Positions 45,860 to 57,655 of a stretch of DNA of 64,000 nt are shown here, in pieces. Source of the stretch: Membranipora membranacea (taxonomy: Eukaryota > Bryozoa > Gymnolaemata > Cheilostomatida > Membraniporidae). A model generated the notes under the pieces. That model did no database searches. It was given only the letters and a program-made list of their open reading frames with translations, and was not told the origin of the DNA. The position numbers and the translations under genes are program-made. The DNA lies in NCBI GenBank assembly GCA_914767715.1, contig OU612068.1, positions 9,858,001 through 9,922,000 of the forward strand, written 5' to 3'. The stretch's first letter is position 1. Every line of letters begins with the position of its first letter.

Positions 45860-48800
45860 CTATGGCGAGTCCAGGTCTAGCAGCATCTGATATATCTGCC
45901 TATCCTCCTCGCTGACATTCTGAGCAGATTTATGAATTTGTTTTTGATATCGTATATCTTCTTCAGCCGTCATCATATCTGAGAAAAACTTCTCCTTTGC
46001 TTCTGAAAATGTTGTTTTATCAACCTCCATGATGGCCTCAATGATTGCCTACAAAATGAAACAATAAAGCCAATGTAAATTAGCATGTCAGGCGCGGGTT
46101 TATATTATCACGTCAGGCGCAGGTTTATATTAGCATGTCAGGGGCGGGTTTATATTAGCATGTCAGACGCGGGTTTATATTAGCATGTCAGGCGCGGGTT
46201 TATATTAGCATGTCAGGCGCGGGTTTATATTAGCACGTCAGGCGCGGGTTTATATTAGCACGTCAGGTGCGGGTTTATATTAACATGTCAGGCGCGGGTT
46301 TATATTAGCATGTCAGGCGCGGGTTTATATTAGCATGTCAGGCGCGGGTTTATATTAGCATGTCAGGCGCGGGTTTATATTAGCATGTCAGGCGCGGGTT
46401 TATATTAGCACGTCAGGCGCGGGTTTATATTAGCACGTCAGGCGCGGGTTTATATTAACATGTCAGGCGCGGGTTTATATTAGCATGTCAGGCGCGGGTT
46501 TATATTAGCATGTCAGGCGCGGGTTTATATTAGCATGTCAGGGGCAGGTTTATATTAGCATGTCAGGCGCGGGTTTATATTAGCATGTCAGGCGCGGGTT
46601 TATATTAGCATGTCAGGCGCGGGTTTATATTAGCATGTCAGGCGCGGGTTTATATTAGCATGTCAGGCGCGGGTTTATATTATCACGTCAGGCGCAGGTT
46701 TATATTAGCATGTCAGGCGCAGGTTTATATTAGCATGTCAGGCGCGGGTTTATATTATCACGTCAGGCGCGGGTTTATATTAGCACGTCAGGCGCGGGTT
46801 TATATTATCACGTCAGGCGCAGGTTTATATTAGCATGTCAGGCGCAGGTTTATATTAGCATGTCAGGCGCGGGTTTATATTAGCACGTCAGACGCGGGTT
46901 TATATTAGCATGTCAGGCGCGGGTTTATATTAGCATGTCAGGCGCGGGTTTATATTAGCATGTCAGGCGCGGGTTTATATTAGCATGTCAGACGCGGGTT
47001 TATATTAGCATGTCAGGCGCGGGTTTACATTAGCATGTCAGGCGCAGGTTTATATTAGCATGTCAGGCGCGGGTTTATATTATCACGTCAGGCGCGGGTT
47101 TATATTAGCATGTCAGGCGCGGGTTTATATTAGCATGTCAGGCGCGGGTTTATATTAGCATGTCAGGCGCGGGTTTATATTAGCATGTCAGGCGCGGGTT
47201 TATATTAGCATGTCAGGCGCGGGTTTATATTAGCATGTCAGGCGCGGGTTTATATTAGCATGTCAGGCGCAGGTTTATATTAGCATGTCAGGCGCAGGTT
47301 TATATTAGCATGTCAGGGGCGGGTTTATATTAGCATGTCAGGCGCAGGTTTATATTAGCATGTCAGGCGCGGGTTTATATTAGCATGTCAGGCGCGGGTT
47401 TATATTAACATGTCAGGCGCGGGTTTATATTAGCATGTCAGGCGCAGGTTTATATTATCACGTCAGGCGCAGGTTTATATTAGCATGTCAGGGGCGGGTT
47501 TATATTAGCATGTCAGGCGCGGGTTTATATTAGCATGTCAGGCGCGGGTTTATATTAGCATGTCAGGCGCGGGTTTATATTAGCATGTCAGGCGCGGGTT
47601 TATATTAGCACGTCAGGCGCGGGTTTATATTAGCATGTCAGGCGCGGGTTTATATTAGCATGTCAGGCGCAGGTTTATATTAGCATGTCAGGCGCGGGTT
47701 TATATTAGCACGTCAGACGCGGGTTTATATTAGCACGTCAGACGCGGGTTTATATTAGCATGTCAGGCGCGGGTTTATATTGGGTCTTTGACCAGTCATC
47801 TTATGTGCAGGCTTATCTTCTTTGGGCGAGATCATTTTGATTAATGATGGGGTTTGGTCAAACGCTTTGAGACCTTTTTGTGACGTCAGCCTCTTTTGTT
47901 GGCGAAGTTTTGGTCCAAGGGGGTTAAAGTCACTTTTTTTCAAACCAGGATAAAATATAGGACCAATCGGTCATTACAATAGGAAAATGCTGACTTGTTC
48001 GGTTGAAATAAAATTGATTATCAATAATCAATGTAAAATCCCATACACAGTTGAGAGCTACTGTGCTAATTTTTACATTGATTATTAATAATCAATTTTA
48101 TAACAACCGGCTTTTACCTTATGGCATGAGATTGGAAGAATTTATACTTGCTTACACTTACCGAGACTAAAGTATACCAAAACCTTGCCTGTCTTGACAA
48201 ACTTTGTTGGTGGGGGAAGTTGGTCAAGATAAGCTAGCCCAAATCAAACTCAACTTCACCTCACCTTGCTTACTTGTTTTTTCTTCTTAGCAACAAACAA
48301 ATTTCTTGCCAAACATATTGTTCGTTGATTATTTGCATTATATATCGCTACACCAGAACGTGATGCAACGACAGCCACAAGCTGGGAACCTACACCAAAC
48401 ATAATATGTCAGTTCCAAGAAATAAACCATTCCAGATAAACAAATCAAGTCATATTCGTTACTTGATACTTGACACTCTTGACATGCGATGCTCTTGACA
48501 TTTGATGAAACCCATAATTTCCTACCTTTGGTATGACGGAAGTGAAGCACCATTCAGCCATATGAATAGTGCCAACTATTGCTCGATGCTCAGATATAAC
48601 CAACTTTAGGATCTCATATTCCTACAATTATCAACAAAAAACATTTTGTGGATATTCTCTAAAACTATATTTTTATGCACATGCAAAACCCTTTTACACT
48701 GATGGCAGTTCTCTGTTGGGGATGGGTGGGACTGTGGATTGAAGTCGAAATTAAGTTGACCAGAGCTTCAGCTTTAAACATATAGGTAATAATATATATA

Positions 48801-51800
48801 ATTCATGTACACTAAGATACCATGTATGGGTAGATAACCCAAATATGATAAGTGATATGTACTACAGATATAAGGGTGTGATTATTGCTGAACGACATAC
48901 TATAGCTTATGGTTTTGGCAACAAGAAACTCATTTTCTCCTCATCTAATTGTTTTATATTATAGCCCCATATTAGATAGTTTTCTGAGCTCAAATTTAAC
49001 CCTCTGTTCGATGTTGTCCTCTAGCCATCTGGGTGCCAACTCAACATAGAAAAGAGAGCTGAAATGGACTTTTCTTGAAACTGGTTATACTAAGATAAGA
49101 ATTCTTTTTGATTCAGAATCTGCACCATTAAATACTCATGTGGCCAGAGGACAACTCCAAACAGAGGCTAACATTTGAGCTCAGACAACTGTCTTTAGAT
49201 TGAGGGCCACTTCTTCGGTGACTGTGGCAGAAGTGGTTCTTAACTATCTTTATATGGTTGACAGTTGATCATTCAGAAATATCCACGGTCATGAAGGAAA
49301 AGGAAAAATGCTCACCAATCCTGTGGTCGACAAGGCGAGTGGACCGGTCCAAAGTCTCTTTTCTGTTATTTGAGTGTGAGATGCCTCGCCATCTTTTATC
49401 ATGGCCGCTATCCTCTCCTGTAAACAACAACAGAGAATTGAGGCATATAGGGTTAACACTAGGCCTTGAGCTTGCAATAACTCATATCTAACATTAAACA
49501 TTTAGTACAAATATATATTATATATATATATACATATTATATATATTATATATATATATACATATTATATATGTATATATATATATGCCATATCTTGCTA
49601 GATAAAGGTAAATCATCACACCTTATTATTCTTGATGATATCAAAGACTCTCTGCAGCCAATTTTCTCTTTCCTCTATTCTAAAAAGACAAGACAATCAT
49701 CATCTTAACTATTACATTACAAAGGTCCATCTCTGCTCTCTTCGGAAAAAAAGTAGCCACACCCAGCATTTACTAACATTCACATTGTAAAATACAGAAG
49801 CACATGGGGCAGAGATTCTTTTTTTTTTACGCCATGCAGCACTCAAGCTAAATAAACTAGTGTAATAACTTAAGTTAAACCACTTCCAGCCACAGAGACT
49901 TTTTACCCCTATTTTTATTTTTTTATTACTGTAATCATTTTTAATATCATAGGCATCAGAATTTAACACCTTTTTTCACAACATTAATCATGTTAGTGAT
50001 AGAAACACAATCAATCAATATTGTATTGGCCTGAACACTGGGTTCATAGCTAGCAGTGAGGAGTGGTTGTGAGACTTGGTAGCTAATGTGCCGCCATAAA
50101 AGATACACCTGGCTGTGGTTATGCAATGGAATGCACTCCAATCATTGCAGGGCTGCCAACAACAGTAGAGGACAATAGACAGTTTTCTGAGCTCTGATTT
50201 AGGCCTCAATTCGGAGTTGTCCTCTCTCCAGTTTGGTACTTTTAACCCACACCGCATAGGAAAAACCTGCTGAAAGAGGGTTATTTTGAAAACCGCTTAT
50301 GATAGGATAAAAACTATTTTGATTCAGAATCTGCAACATTGAAAACTCATATGGACATAGTTTGGGAAACAATTTTAATAATTTGATAGCCAATTATAGC
50401 ATTTTCTGCCTGTTTTGCGGACAATTTGGCAGAAATTTTCATGAGTTTCCTCACTAAATTTAAGGTTTATCAACATTTAAGCCTCCAATGATTTGGAAAC
50501 CCTGTCTCAATGGTGCAGACTTTGAATCAAAAATCATTTTTAATCCTATCATAAGCGGTTTTCAAGATAACCCTCTTTCAGCAGGTTTTTCATATGCGGT
50601 GTGGGTTAAAAGTACCAAACTGGAGAGAGGACAACTCCGAATTGAGGCATAAATAAGAGCTCAGAAAACTGTCTATTATTTATTCAATAATAGTCGTGAT
50701 GACATTAACAGAAGAATTAAGCTTTGGAAGCTCTTCAGAGATGTGATGCAAAACAGCATTTTTTTAAAAGCTTTTGATAGTAGACATATTCAGAAAGTCA
50801 GCAAAGATGGTGGTTGAGGTCACACAGACTTCTAAACTACACTCTCAGGATTGTCATGGTCACAAGACACATAGGATTTATGCTGTCACATCAAATTCCT
50901 ATTAAAGATACTTCGCAAACATGAATTAGTTATTGCTCTATCATTCAAAGATACACATGCAGTAAACGTTGGTTGTGGGTTTAAAGCTTTGAATAAATCA
51001 ATGGGTGTCAAACTTGACACTAGTTTAAGTGCTCGAACAGTGCAAGATGCTGGTAGAGGCATTTCATTATCAACCACTTTCTCTCTTCCGAAAGTGGTTG
51101 ATAATGAAATGCCTCTACCAGCATCTTGCACCGTTTGAGCACTTAAACTAACTTGACACAGGTTATACGCACTTTTGTTTAGTCTCTGCAGAGTATTCTT
51201 CTTTGTTTGCTGGTTTGACAGCTGTATACTCAGTCTTCTCTTCACTATCCTGATCTATAATACTCTCATCTGGACCCCTTCTCACTAAAGTGTCTTCTAT
51301 CTCCATGTCATCATCATCTGATGACTCTAAGTCTGATAGCACTGTGTCTTCTATAGAAATATATACTGTATGTTTGTGAAAAATTAGGAATTATAGGTGT
51401 CCCACAATGCAATGTTATGGAATTTTCAGTGAGATCATATCAGGGTTACCCATAGAAATAGATGTGTGATTTGTCTATGGTGATAACATATACATGAGTA
51501 CAGCTAGACAGGATTGACCTAACTGGCGTTGTCAATTACCGTGTTGAGACAAACTAACAAATGGTCTGACTATAGGCCAGCTATTGTACATATCTCCAAC
51601 TGTTAACCAATCCAAGTCTCAATAAGGCCAGATTCCACAATTTGCAGCCACCATGTAAACATTATGAGACAAAAGTTGTGACGCAACAGACTATGAAATC
51701 CCTTGGTGAGAGTTTCATTAAAATCAATGAAAAAAGCCAACCTTGTTGTGGAAAGAAGTGCTTGAATGGAGTGACATCAGAGCCATCAGCTTTAAGGTTA

Positions 51801-54800
51801 AGAAAATGATCGGCCATCTTGACAGCTCTCTGTACAGCTACGTGGTAGGCTGTCTCTCTTGCAGCAGCTACATAGTCAAAGTAATGATCTCCTGGGTAGG
51901 CTGATATACCCTTTGTCGTCATCCAAATACTGTGAAAAAAATAGATTTAATCAATCACAGAACCAACGCATCAGGGCCATCATCAGCAGGAAACCATGGA
52001 AAGAAATTATTGAAAGACGTTCTAGTGAATTATCATTTTTCAAACACAATCTAGCTTGGAACTATGCGGTCTTGATATGCTTTGTTGGTGGTCCCCCCCC
52101 CCCCCTCCCGTCAACAAAGACATGCCAACCTGGTACCAACATAGTATTGAATCCGTGTTCTTTGCTCCATTAAGCATATCTTATATGCATACTACAATGC
52201 TGTAATGATTTTTTTTAAAAACCTGTGTTGACATCATTATCATTCCGGCAAAATGCTGACCAAAGTGTGCTGAAAACAAATTAGGACATAAGCTGGTGAA
52301 AATATGAATAGCAAAACTTTTGATTTTAATGAGTTAGTGATGTGAATGGATATAACAGATATTGGCAATCGTTTGAGTATTGTGGCAATGGTTGATTAGT
52401 TAATACCCATGTCTAGTAAGAACTGATAAGTGCTGGCAATGACTTATAATCTCTAATTTATAATCTTAATTTATAATCTTTGGTGCTGGTATTGCATTTG
52501 GCAGAACAAAAAACAATGTATAGAGTGATAGGAAAACCACAGTGATTGGTACTATACTGGCTTCAGATATGTTGGCACCCTAGTCACATAGTTTCAACTG
52601 ATTATGGGCACGGAAGGGCACAACTAGTCAAGTACACATGACAGTCTCTGTATTAAGTGCCGGATCCATAGACTTAAGTCTATGGTCGGATACAAAACAT
52701 AAAAGATCCTGCAGTGTTTATGGATGGGTCATGTGTAATAATAATGTGTATAATGACAGAAAATAGATAAAGCTAATTTAAAGAGGCCTGTGGAACTGAA
52801 TAAGAACACTTTCTTAGTATTCCGAAAAATATAGATTTTTTAATGGTATAGTTTGCATAAAACTTATTTATACTTTTATATTGTATCGAGTGAAGATAAT
52901 TTTATATTTTTATCAATTCAGAATAATAGTCCTTTCTTATATTTTTATTACCCATGCCACTTTGTATATATCCAACTTCTGAGAGCATCATATTTCATAT
53001 GCCTAGCACACACAAGACACAATACAGGTTTGTCATATGGATATAACCACAGTGTAAGGATATATCCTTACTCTGTGATATAACCTTGATATTTTGTACG
53101 CAGCTGCTAAATGTTTCCTGCATTATCGGGCTTCAAAGGCGTATCAACAACTTGAAAGGGATGAAGTCATTGTAACTTCAGAGCGTGCTAGAATAAAACT
53201 GAGAATTGGAACAACTCAAGTCAACAGCATATCAGTCGATGAGGAGTTTTGCCTGCAACCCAAAATGCATCAGACAAAATGGCAGTCTGCGGACTTACGA
53301 TCAAACTTACCCATTCGCTAAGTTATCAGAATTTATGAATTTGATGGCAGCCTTCTTTGATTTCAGCCTTGTTATCTAAAATAAGCAGGAAAAAAGCAAA
53401 AAATCTAATGGTGTTTCCACAATGCATTCCCAACAATGGCTTACTAAATGTAAATCCGTAAATCTGTATGGATATGACGTCCATAACTTATGAAATCATG
53501 TTCACATTCACAAAAAACCCAGGCCTAATCCTTCACATCGAGATTACATAAGATTTGGGATTAGAGGCTTGCAAAATCTGTCAAACAAAAAGATTAGATC
53601 ACACCTAGGAAAATTGATTAGCCTGTGGTACTTTTAAATAAAAACCTGATTCAAAAATAATCTTACCAGGCATGGCCATTGAGGATAAGACCTAAATTTT
53701 GCCCATATAACCTCTCCCACTGACATGGTGAATTCTGGTCCTTGAAAAAAAACGAATAAACTCACATCATTTAAGATTGATGTATGATTAGTACAAATGT
53801 TCTCCAAGCTGATCAATCATGTTTCGCAGAAACAACCACATTTACCTCCAACTACATGGCAATCACAAATCCAGCATCCCATACGGTTGTACAAAAGGAA
53901 GTTCTTTAGTGCGTGTGGAGGGGCTGGGATTGATAATCAAGTGTGCTCCCCCAATGGGACTCAAATCCATGACTTATACTGGGGCACCAATTGTCTGTGA
54001 ATATCAAATTTTATATCTAATTCTAATTATATTCATATTTGTTAAACAGGAAAGCAACTAGATGGGACATTCTTGTTACAGTCTATCGATGAATATTTTA
54101 GGAATGACATACACACAAATGAGTAATGAAACATACCTTTCAGGATGTAATCATAGCAAGGTAGCTCCTCATCTGAGTGTGACCCTTCTAGTTCATCCTC
54201 ACCTTGCTGGTCAGATACAGGGCTGCACTGACTTATAACCTGACTAGACTGAAACACAGTTTGATATGGTTATTCTTACAATCATTGAATGCAGTATCAA
54301 CCAAACAGGTATCCCAAAATGCTGTTATCCTGAAACTCAATGGTAGACTGGTCATAAACAACACTATAAACAAAAATAATCATTTGCAAATAATTTCCTA
54401 CTATTTTGGATTTACCAAGTTGATTAGCTTCTTCAAAATGAGTGGCTTTGAAGCTCTAAATTGCAAAAAACCGCTATTATTTATGTTAATGAACACTTAT
54501 TGTGTATTGGGTGTCAGATTTCCAACTGAATCCCAGGAGGACGGTGCATCACAGTTGCTATCTTGCACTTGAGTATCAACATCAATAAGCAATTTATGGA
54601 TTGATATCAAGTGATATCCTCTGTTTCAATAACATCAGCTACAAATGAGTGTCATATTAAACACAAAAACAAGATTATAATATCTTGTAGAGATTATAAC
54701 CTGGGCTAAAGGACTTGATGGTTCCTCCACAGCTTGAGAAGCTGGTCCACATTGAGAAGCTGACAAGTCGGTGACAGCTGTGTTTTCAACTTGGGGCTGT

Positions 54801-57187
54801 GCTTGTGAGTCAACAGCAGCAGATTTTAAGCATTTCGTGCTGACCGAGCGACCGCCACGACTTCGCCTAGCAGGTGCCCTCAGGTTGGGAGATGATTTTA
54901 GAGTGGCGGTGCTTCTTGATTTGGACATGGTGGATATATTATTAAACATCTGAGACTCTTGAGATATAGAACCAGCATGATTTATACTTTCTTCTGCACT
55001 TTGTGACGCTGTGCTGTCAATAGAGGAGGATATCATCTTCTCAATGTTTTGAGTAAGTTTGGCCCGTGCCCTGGTAGGCTTTGCAGAAAGTGTTAATGGC
55101 GATTGATTATTTTTTACTTTCCGTTTACTCGGAGAGCTGACAACATCAGATTCGATTGTCTGTTCGATGCTGTTCTGAGCAACCTTTGTCCGTTTGGCTT
55201 GTGATGGTGATTGCTGTCTGGATTGCTTAGCTTTATGCACTTGAATTGCAAGAGGATTATCATTGACAGGGGATTGTTGGGTTTGCCGTTGCAAAGCAAC
55301 AGGAGGCGTTAGTACGAGGCGTTTCATCAGCAGAGCTTTCTTTGGAAGCTCTGCGGATTTTGGCGCCTTGATTACTGTGAGTTGTGATTTTGGCGTTTGT
55401 TTTAACAACGGAGACATGGTGTTGTCCGTCGTTGTTGCATTCAATATGTCTGTTTTAGTTTTACATTTAGTACTAGATGACTTAGTTTGTTTAGCTTGTT
55501 TGAGATCGCTTGCAGTTTTGGCAGATTTCCGTTTCTGAGAATCTGTTCTGTTTTTTGCAGATGTAGTCGGGGTACCTGCAATTGGAGTATGTTTAATTGA
55601 TTGTCGTCCATTTTCAGTTTTCCTAGAGCTGGAGGGCTTATTAGCTTTGCTGATATTTGTTGTGTCTTCAACGTAGGCACTTTGTGGTGCGTGACAAACT
55701 GGGCTTGCTTTTCTCGGACTTCTCTTATTTGGGTTTGCTTGGTGTGTTGTTGATATATCCTGTTCGCTCAGATCTTCCATATCAGTATCTGCCTCTTTTA
55801 TTGCAATTTTGAGCCGTAGCGTCATTGTGGGACCTACAACATTGAGGATACAAGGCTCCTTTGAACAATGGCGCCTAACCCAAACGCCAGAACATGACAT
55901 TGACAATATTCTTTTGATCTCTTAATTTCTACCAATTAAATAATTTAAATATAAATTTATTTAACACATAAATACAAACAAGTTATACATTGAATCTTTA
56001 ACTGGATGCAGGATGTAAGTGGTTTCTGTTTATAAGTCTACTTACTCAGCTTCTGCCTTGCAAAATTTGCCTTGTTCTCTGCATATGGTTTCACTCTTGA
56101 CCTGTTTATTATTTCTCTGAAAAAGAAATCAACACAGCAATCAAACATGGACTTATCATACAACTGCTCTACTTTCAGCCAATCTTACTCAGCAGACAGT
56201 GATGAATGATATATGTTATCATAGTTGATGTTAACGGAAGAAAGGACAAAAACTGTTCACTCCAAGATTGAACTATTGTGCCTTATGTGGGAGAAATGTT
56301 CTTGTGTGGGCCTATATGTGTTCGGTGCTCATTTCTTGTTTTATTTTATAAGGCAAGCGTAAAGTGTTCTAGCTTTAGCATGAATATGAAAGTATTCTAC
56401 CTGCATCCTTCCTCATAAAAATGAACCATCACTTTGTTCTCAGACTCATTCTCTTCATCCGGCTCAATCTGTAAAGTCAAGAATCATAAAGACTGACACA
56501 TCTTTTAAATCTGTGTTAGGACTACACATTTCTGCAAACCATTCAATTGTTTTACGCATTCTTTGGTGACATTGATAAAACAATATTGATGTAAACCAAG
56601 AAAGTAGAACTATGTTTTATTCTATTCTATAAAACAAATACTGCAGTAACAAGAAATGATATCTTTCTGGCACAGATTTATTTAAGAAATACTAGCTGGA
56701 TGTGATATGCTATGATATGCTTATAGTCATCCCGACAGGCTTGCCCATTCCTTATGTCAATCAGCTCATACACTCTATGGTAAATTTCAAGGGAATTATC
56801 ATTGCTCATTCTGCTTTAATGCTACATACTGTTACAACTGTTATTTTACTAGAAAAAAATTACAATATTTGATTTTACACTTACTTACAGTTACTACCTG
56901 CACAGTTTAATTTAAGATGAACATGAATGAAGAACAGAACCACAATTATATTCTCTGTTGAATTGAAACAAGGTCGTTGGTGTAAGGGTCTTAAAGTGAT
57001 ATGAGGTAGCAGTAGCAAGAAGTCTATAACTTAGTAACTAACTAACTAAGGTAAGGACTAAGAGTAGAGTGTAAACCAGAATCAGAAGAAGAATATCAAA
57101 CTTTTTAGGAGAGATTTTGTGAATGACTGTTACCTTTCCTGGCCACCAAGGAGAAGTTTTGTATTTGGCCCAGATTATTCTCTCCAT
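45860..57187 (-). CDS. two-PWWP-domain chromatin-type protein, 14 coding exons
   Basis: Probable nuclear chromatin reader. Exons, 5' to 3': 57187-57134, 56468-56401, 56116-56046, 55833-54701, 54248-54137, 53740-53667, 53375-53311, 51929-51742, 51350-51173, 49679-49622, 49417-49316, 48621-48526, 48381-48274, 46048-45860. The phases chain to 831 aa. PWWP 1 spans residues 1-64 (IIWAKYKTSPWWPGK). A 377-residue Lys/Ser/Thr/Gln-rich, probably disordered linker follows. An acidic patch (DELEGSHSDEE) precedes PWWP 2 at about 485-570 (VGEVIWAKFRSYPQWPCL, then YFDYVAAARETAY). A second acidic segment and a helical C-terminus (EERENWLQRVFDIIKNNK; AIIEAIMEVD) complete it. The C-terminus recalls the MUM1/PWWP3A family from memory only. 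Exon 13 uses the acceptor at 48382-48384 because it alone keeps the frame. Some donors (GTTATA, GTTGGC) are weak. Confidence 0.87.
46081..47780. repeat. 25-bp minisatellite, 68 units, last intron of the PWWP gene
   Basis: Exactly 1700 bases of a 25-base unit with core GTCAGGCGCGGG and an AT-rich remainder. I see no length change in any unit: the phase at 47761 is the one predicted from 46081. Units differ only by point changes (CATGTCA or CACGTCA; TAGCA, TATCA or TAACA; GCGCGGG or GCGCAGG; GGGGC; AGACGC). Certain variants recur together, which suggests segmental duplication within the array. The unit is not a multiple of three, so it is not a coding repeat. Confidence 0.98.
48008..48101. repeat. 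foldback element with about 31-bp arms
   Basis: Left arm 48008-48038 and right arm 48071-48101 are inverse copies with one mismatch (ATTGATTAT[C/T]AATAATCAAT core). Similarity continues outward as CGGTTG on both sides. The loop is 32 bases. It lies in the last intron of the PWWP gene, and is probably a small MITE. Confidence 0.8.
48975..49193. mobile_element. MITE of the GACAGTTTTCTGAGCTC family, short complete copy
   Basis: The left end GATAGTTTTCTGAGCTC and the inverse of the right end (GACAGTTGTCTGAGCTC) are related. Similarity between arms continues for about 48 bases to GTTGTCCTC. The centre contains the same TTTTTGATTCAGAATCTGCA stretch as the other copies. It lies in intron 11 of the PWWP gene. 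No clear flanking duplication. Confidence 0.75.
49510..49587. repeat. TA microsatellite in PWWP intron 10
   Basis: Alternating A/T run with the internal unit ACATATTATATAT repeated. Low complexity. Confidence 0.85.
50178..50673. mobile_element. MITE with about 165-bp terminal inverted repeats, full copy
   Basis: Left arm about 50178-50343 and right arm about 50508-50673 are inverse copies with few mismatches, starting GACAGTTTTCTGAGCTC. A TA dinucleotide flanks each end (50176-50177 and 50674-50675), consistent with a Tc1/mariner-type TA target. No coding capacity. It lies in intron 9 of the PWWP gene. Related copies are at 18110 (truncated) and 48975 (short). Confidence 0.88.
51021..51150. 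repeat. near-perfect hairpin, 60-bp arms and 10-base loop
   Basis: Arms 51021-51080 and 51091-51150 are inverse copies with two differences, separated by the loop CTCTCTTCCG. It lies in intron 9 of the PWWP gene, 22 bases past the exon 9 donor on the minus strand. Not related to the MITE family next to it. Function unknown. Confidence 0.95.
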
Positions 57188-57655
57188 CAGTCAGTAAGAA
57201 TGTGCCAACTAAACGACTACCATTAGTTGACAAGACTCTCCATGAGAATGGCTAACTTTTTCATACACAAAAACACTAAAACATTTCAGATTCAACTGTT
57301 AGAAAATCCTATAAGGAATAGCCAACTAGTAGGGGTGGTACACCTAGTTCCCCTTGTCATCTGAGATCTTTCCTAAAACTTTAGCTATTCAAGTATATAT
57401 ATTTTTAAAGCAATTTTAATATAGCTCAGGATCCTAAATATCTAATCACTCATCTGAGGAACAAACGGGAATCGCCCTATAGTATTTGGAGCCAAAAGCT
57501 AACAAATAAGTGCAAAAATACAATAATTTACTACACACTTTCTTGGATTTTGCAGGAAGGAAAACAGATTGTTTGTGAGTGTCTGAGGTTTGCGTCCAAA
57601 CAGTTGGTTCTGCAAATTAAGAGCAAATCATATCAGTGACATATATCATATCGTC
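57188..57655. promoter_or_regulatory. putative shared divergent promoter of PWWP and HPRT genes
   Basis: Only 468 bases separate the two divergent start codons. An acceptor-like TTTTGCAG ending at 57555 suggests that the HPRT 5' UTR is spliced, so the true promoter of HPRT may lie further left, overlapping the PWWP side. No TATA box can be assigned. Confidence 0.4.

Noticed and set aside
46081-47780. CRISPR-like array
   Set aside because: The 25-bp units follow each other directly with no unique spacers, inside an intron of an animal gene. It is a minisatellite.
48274-48347. Shorter version of PWWP exon 13 starting at 48347
   Set aside because: Its phase cannot join exon 14 in the frame that encodes AIIEAIMEVD. 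The acceptor at 48382-48384 resolves this.
50886-51245. Minus-strand open frame of 119 codons
   Set aside because: It runs through the hairpin and reads exon 9 of the PWWP gene in a different frame from the one fixed by exon phases. No motif supports it.
54771-55538. Plus-strand frames opposite the large PWWP exon
   Set aside because: They are shadows of the 377-codon minus-strand exon, which is supported by splice phase on both sides.
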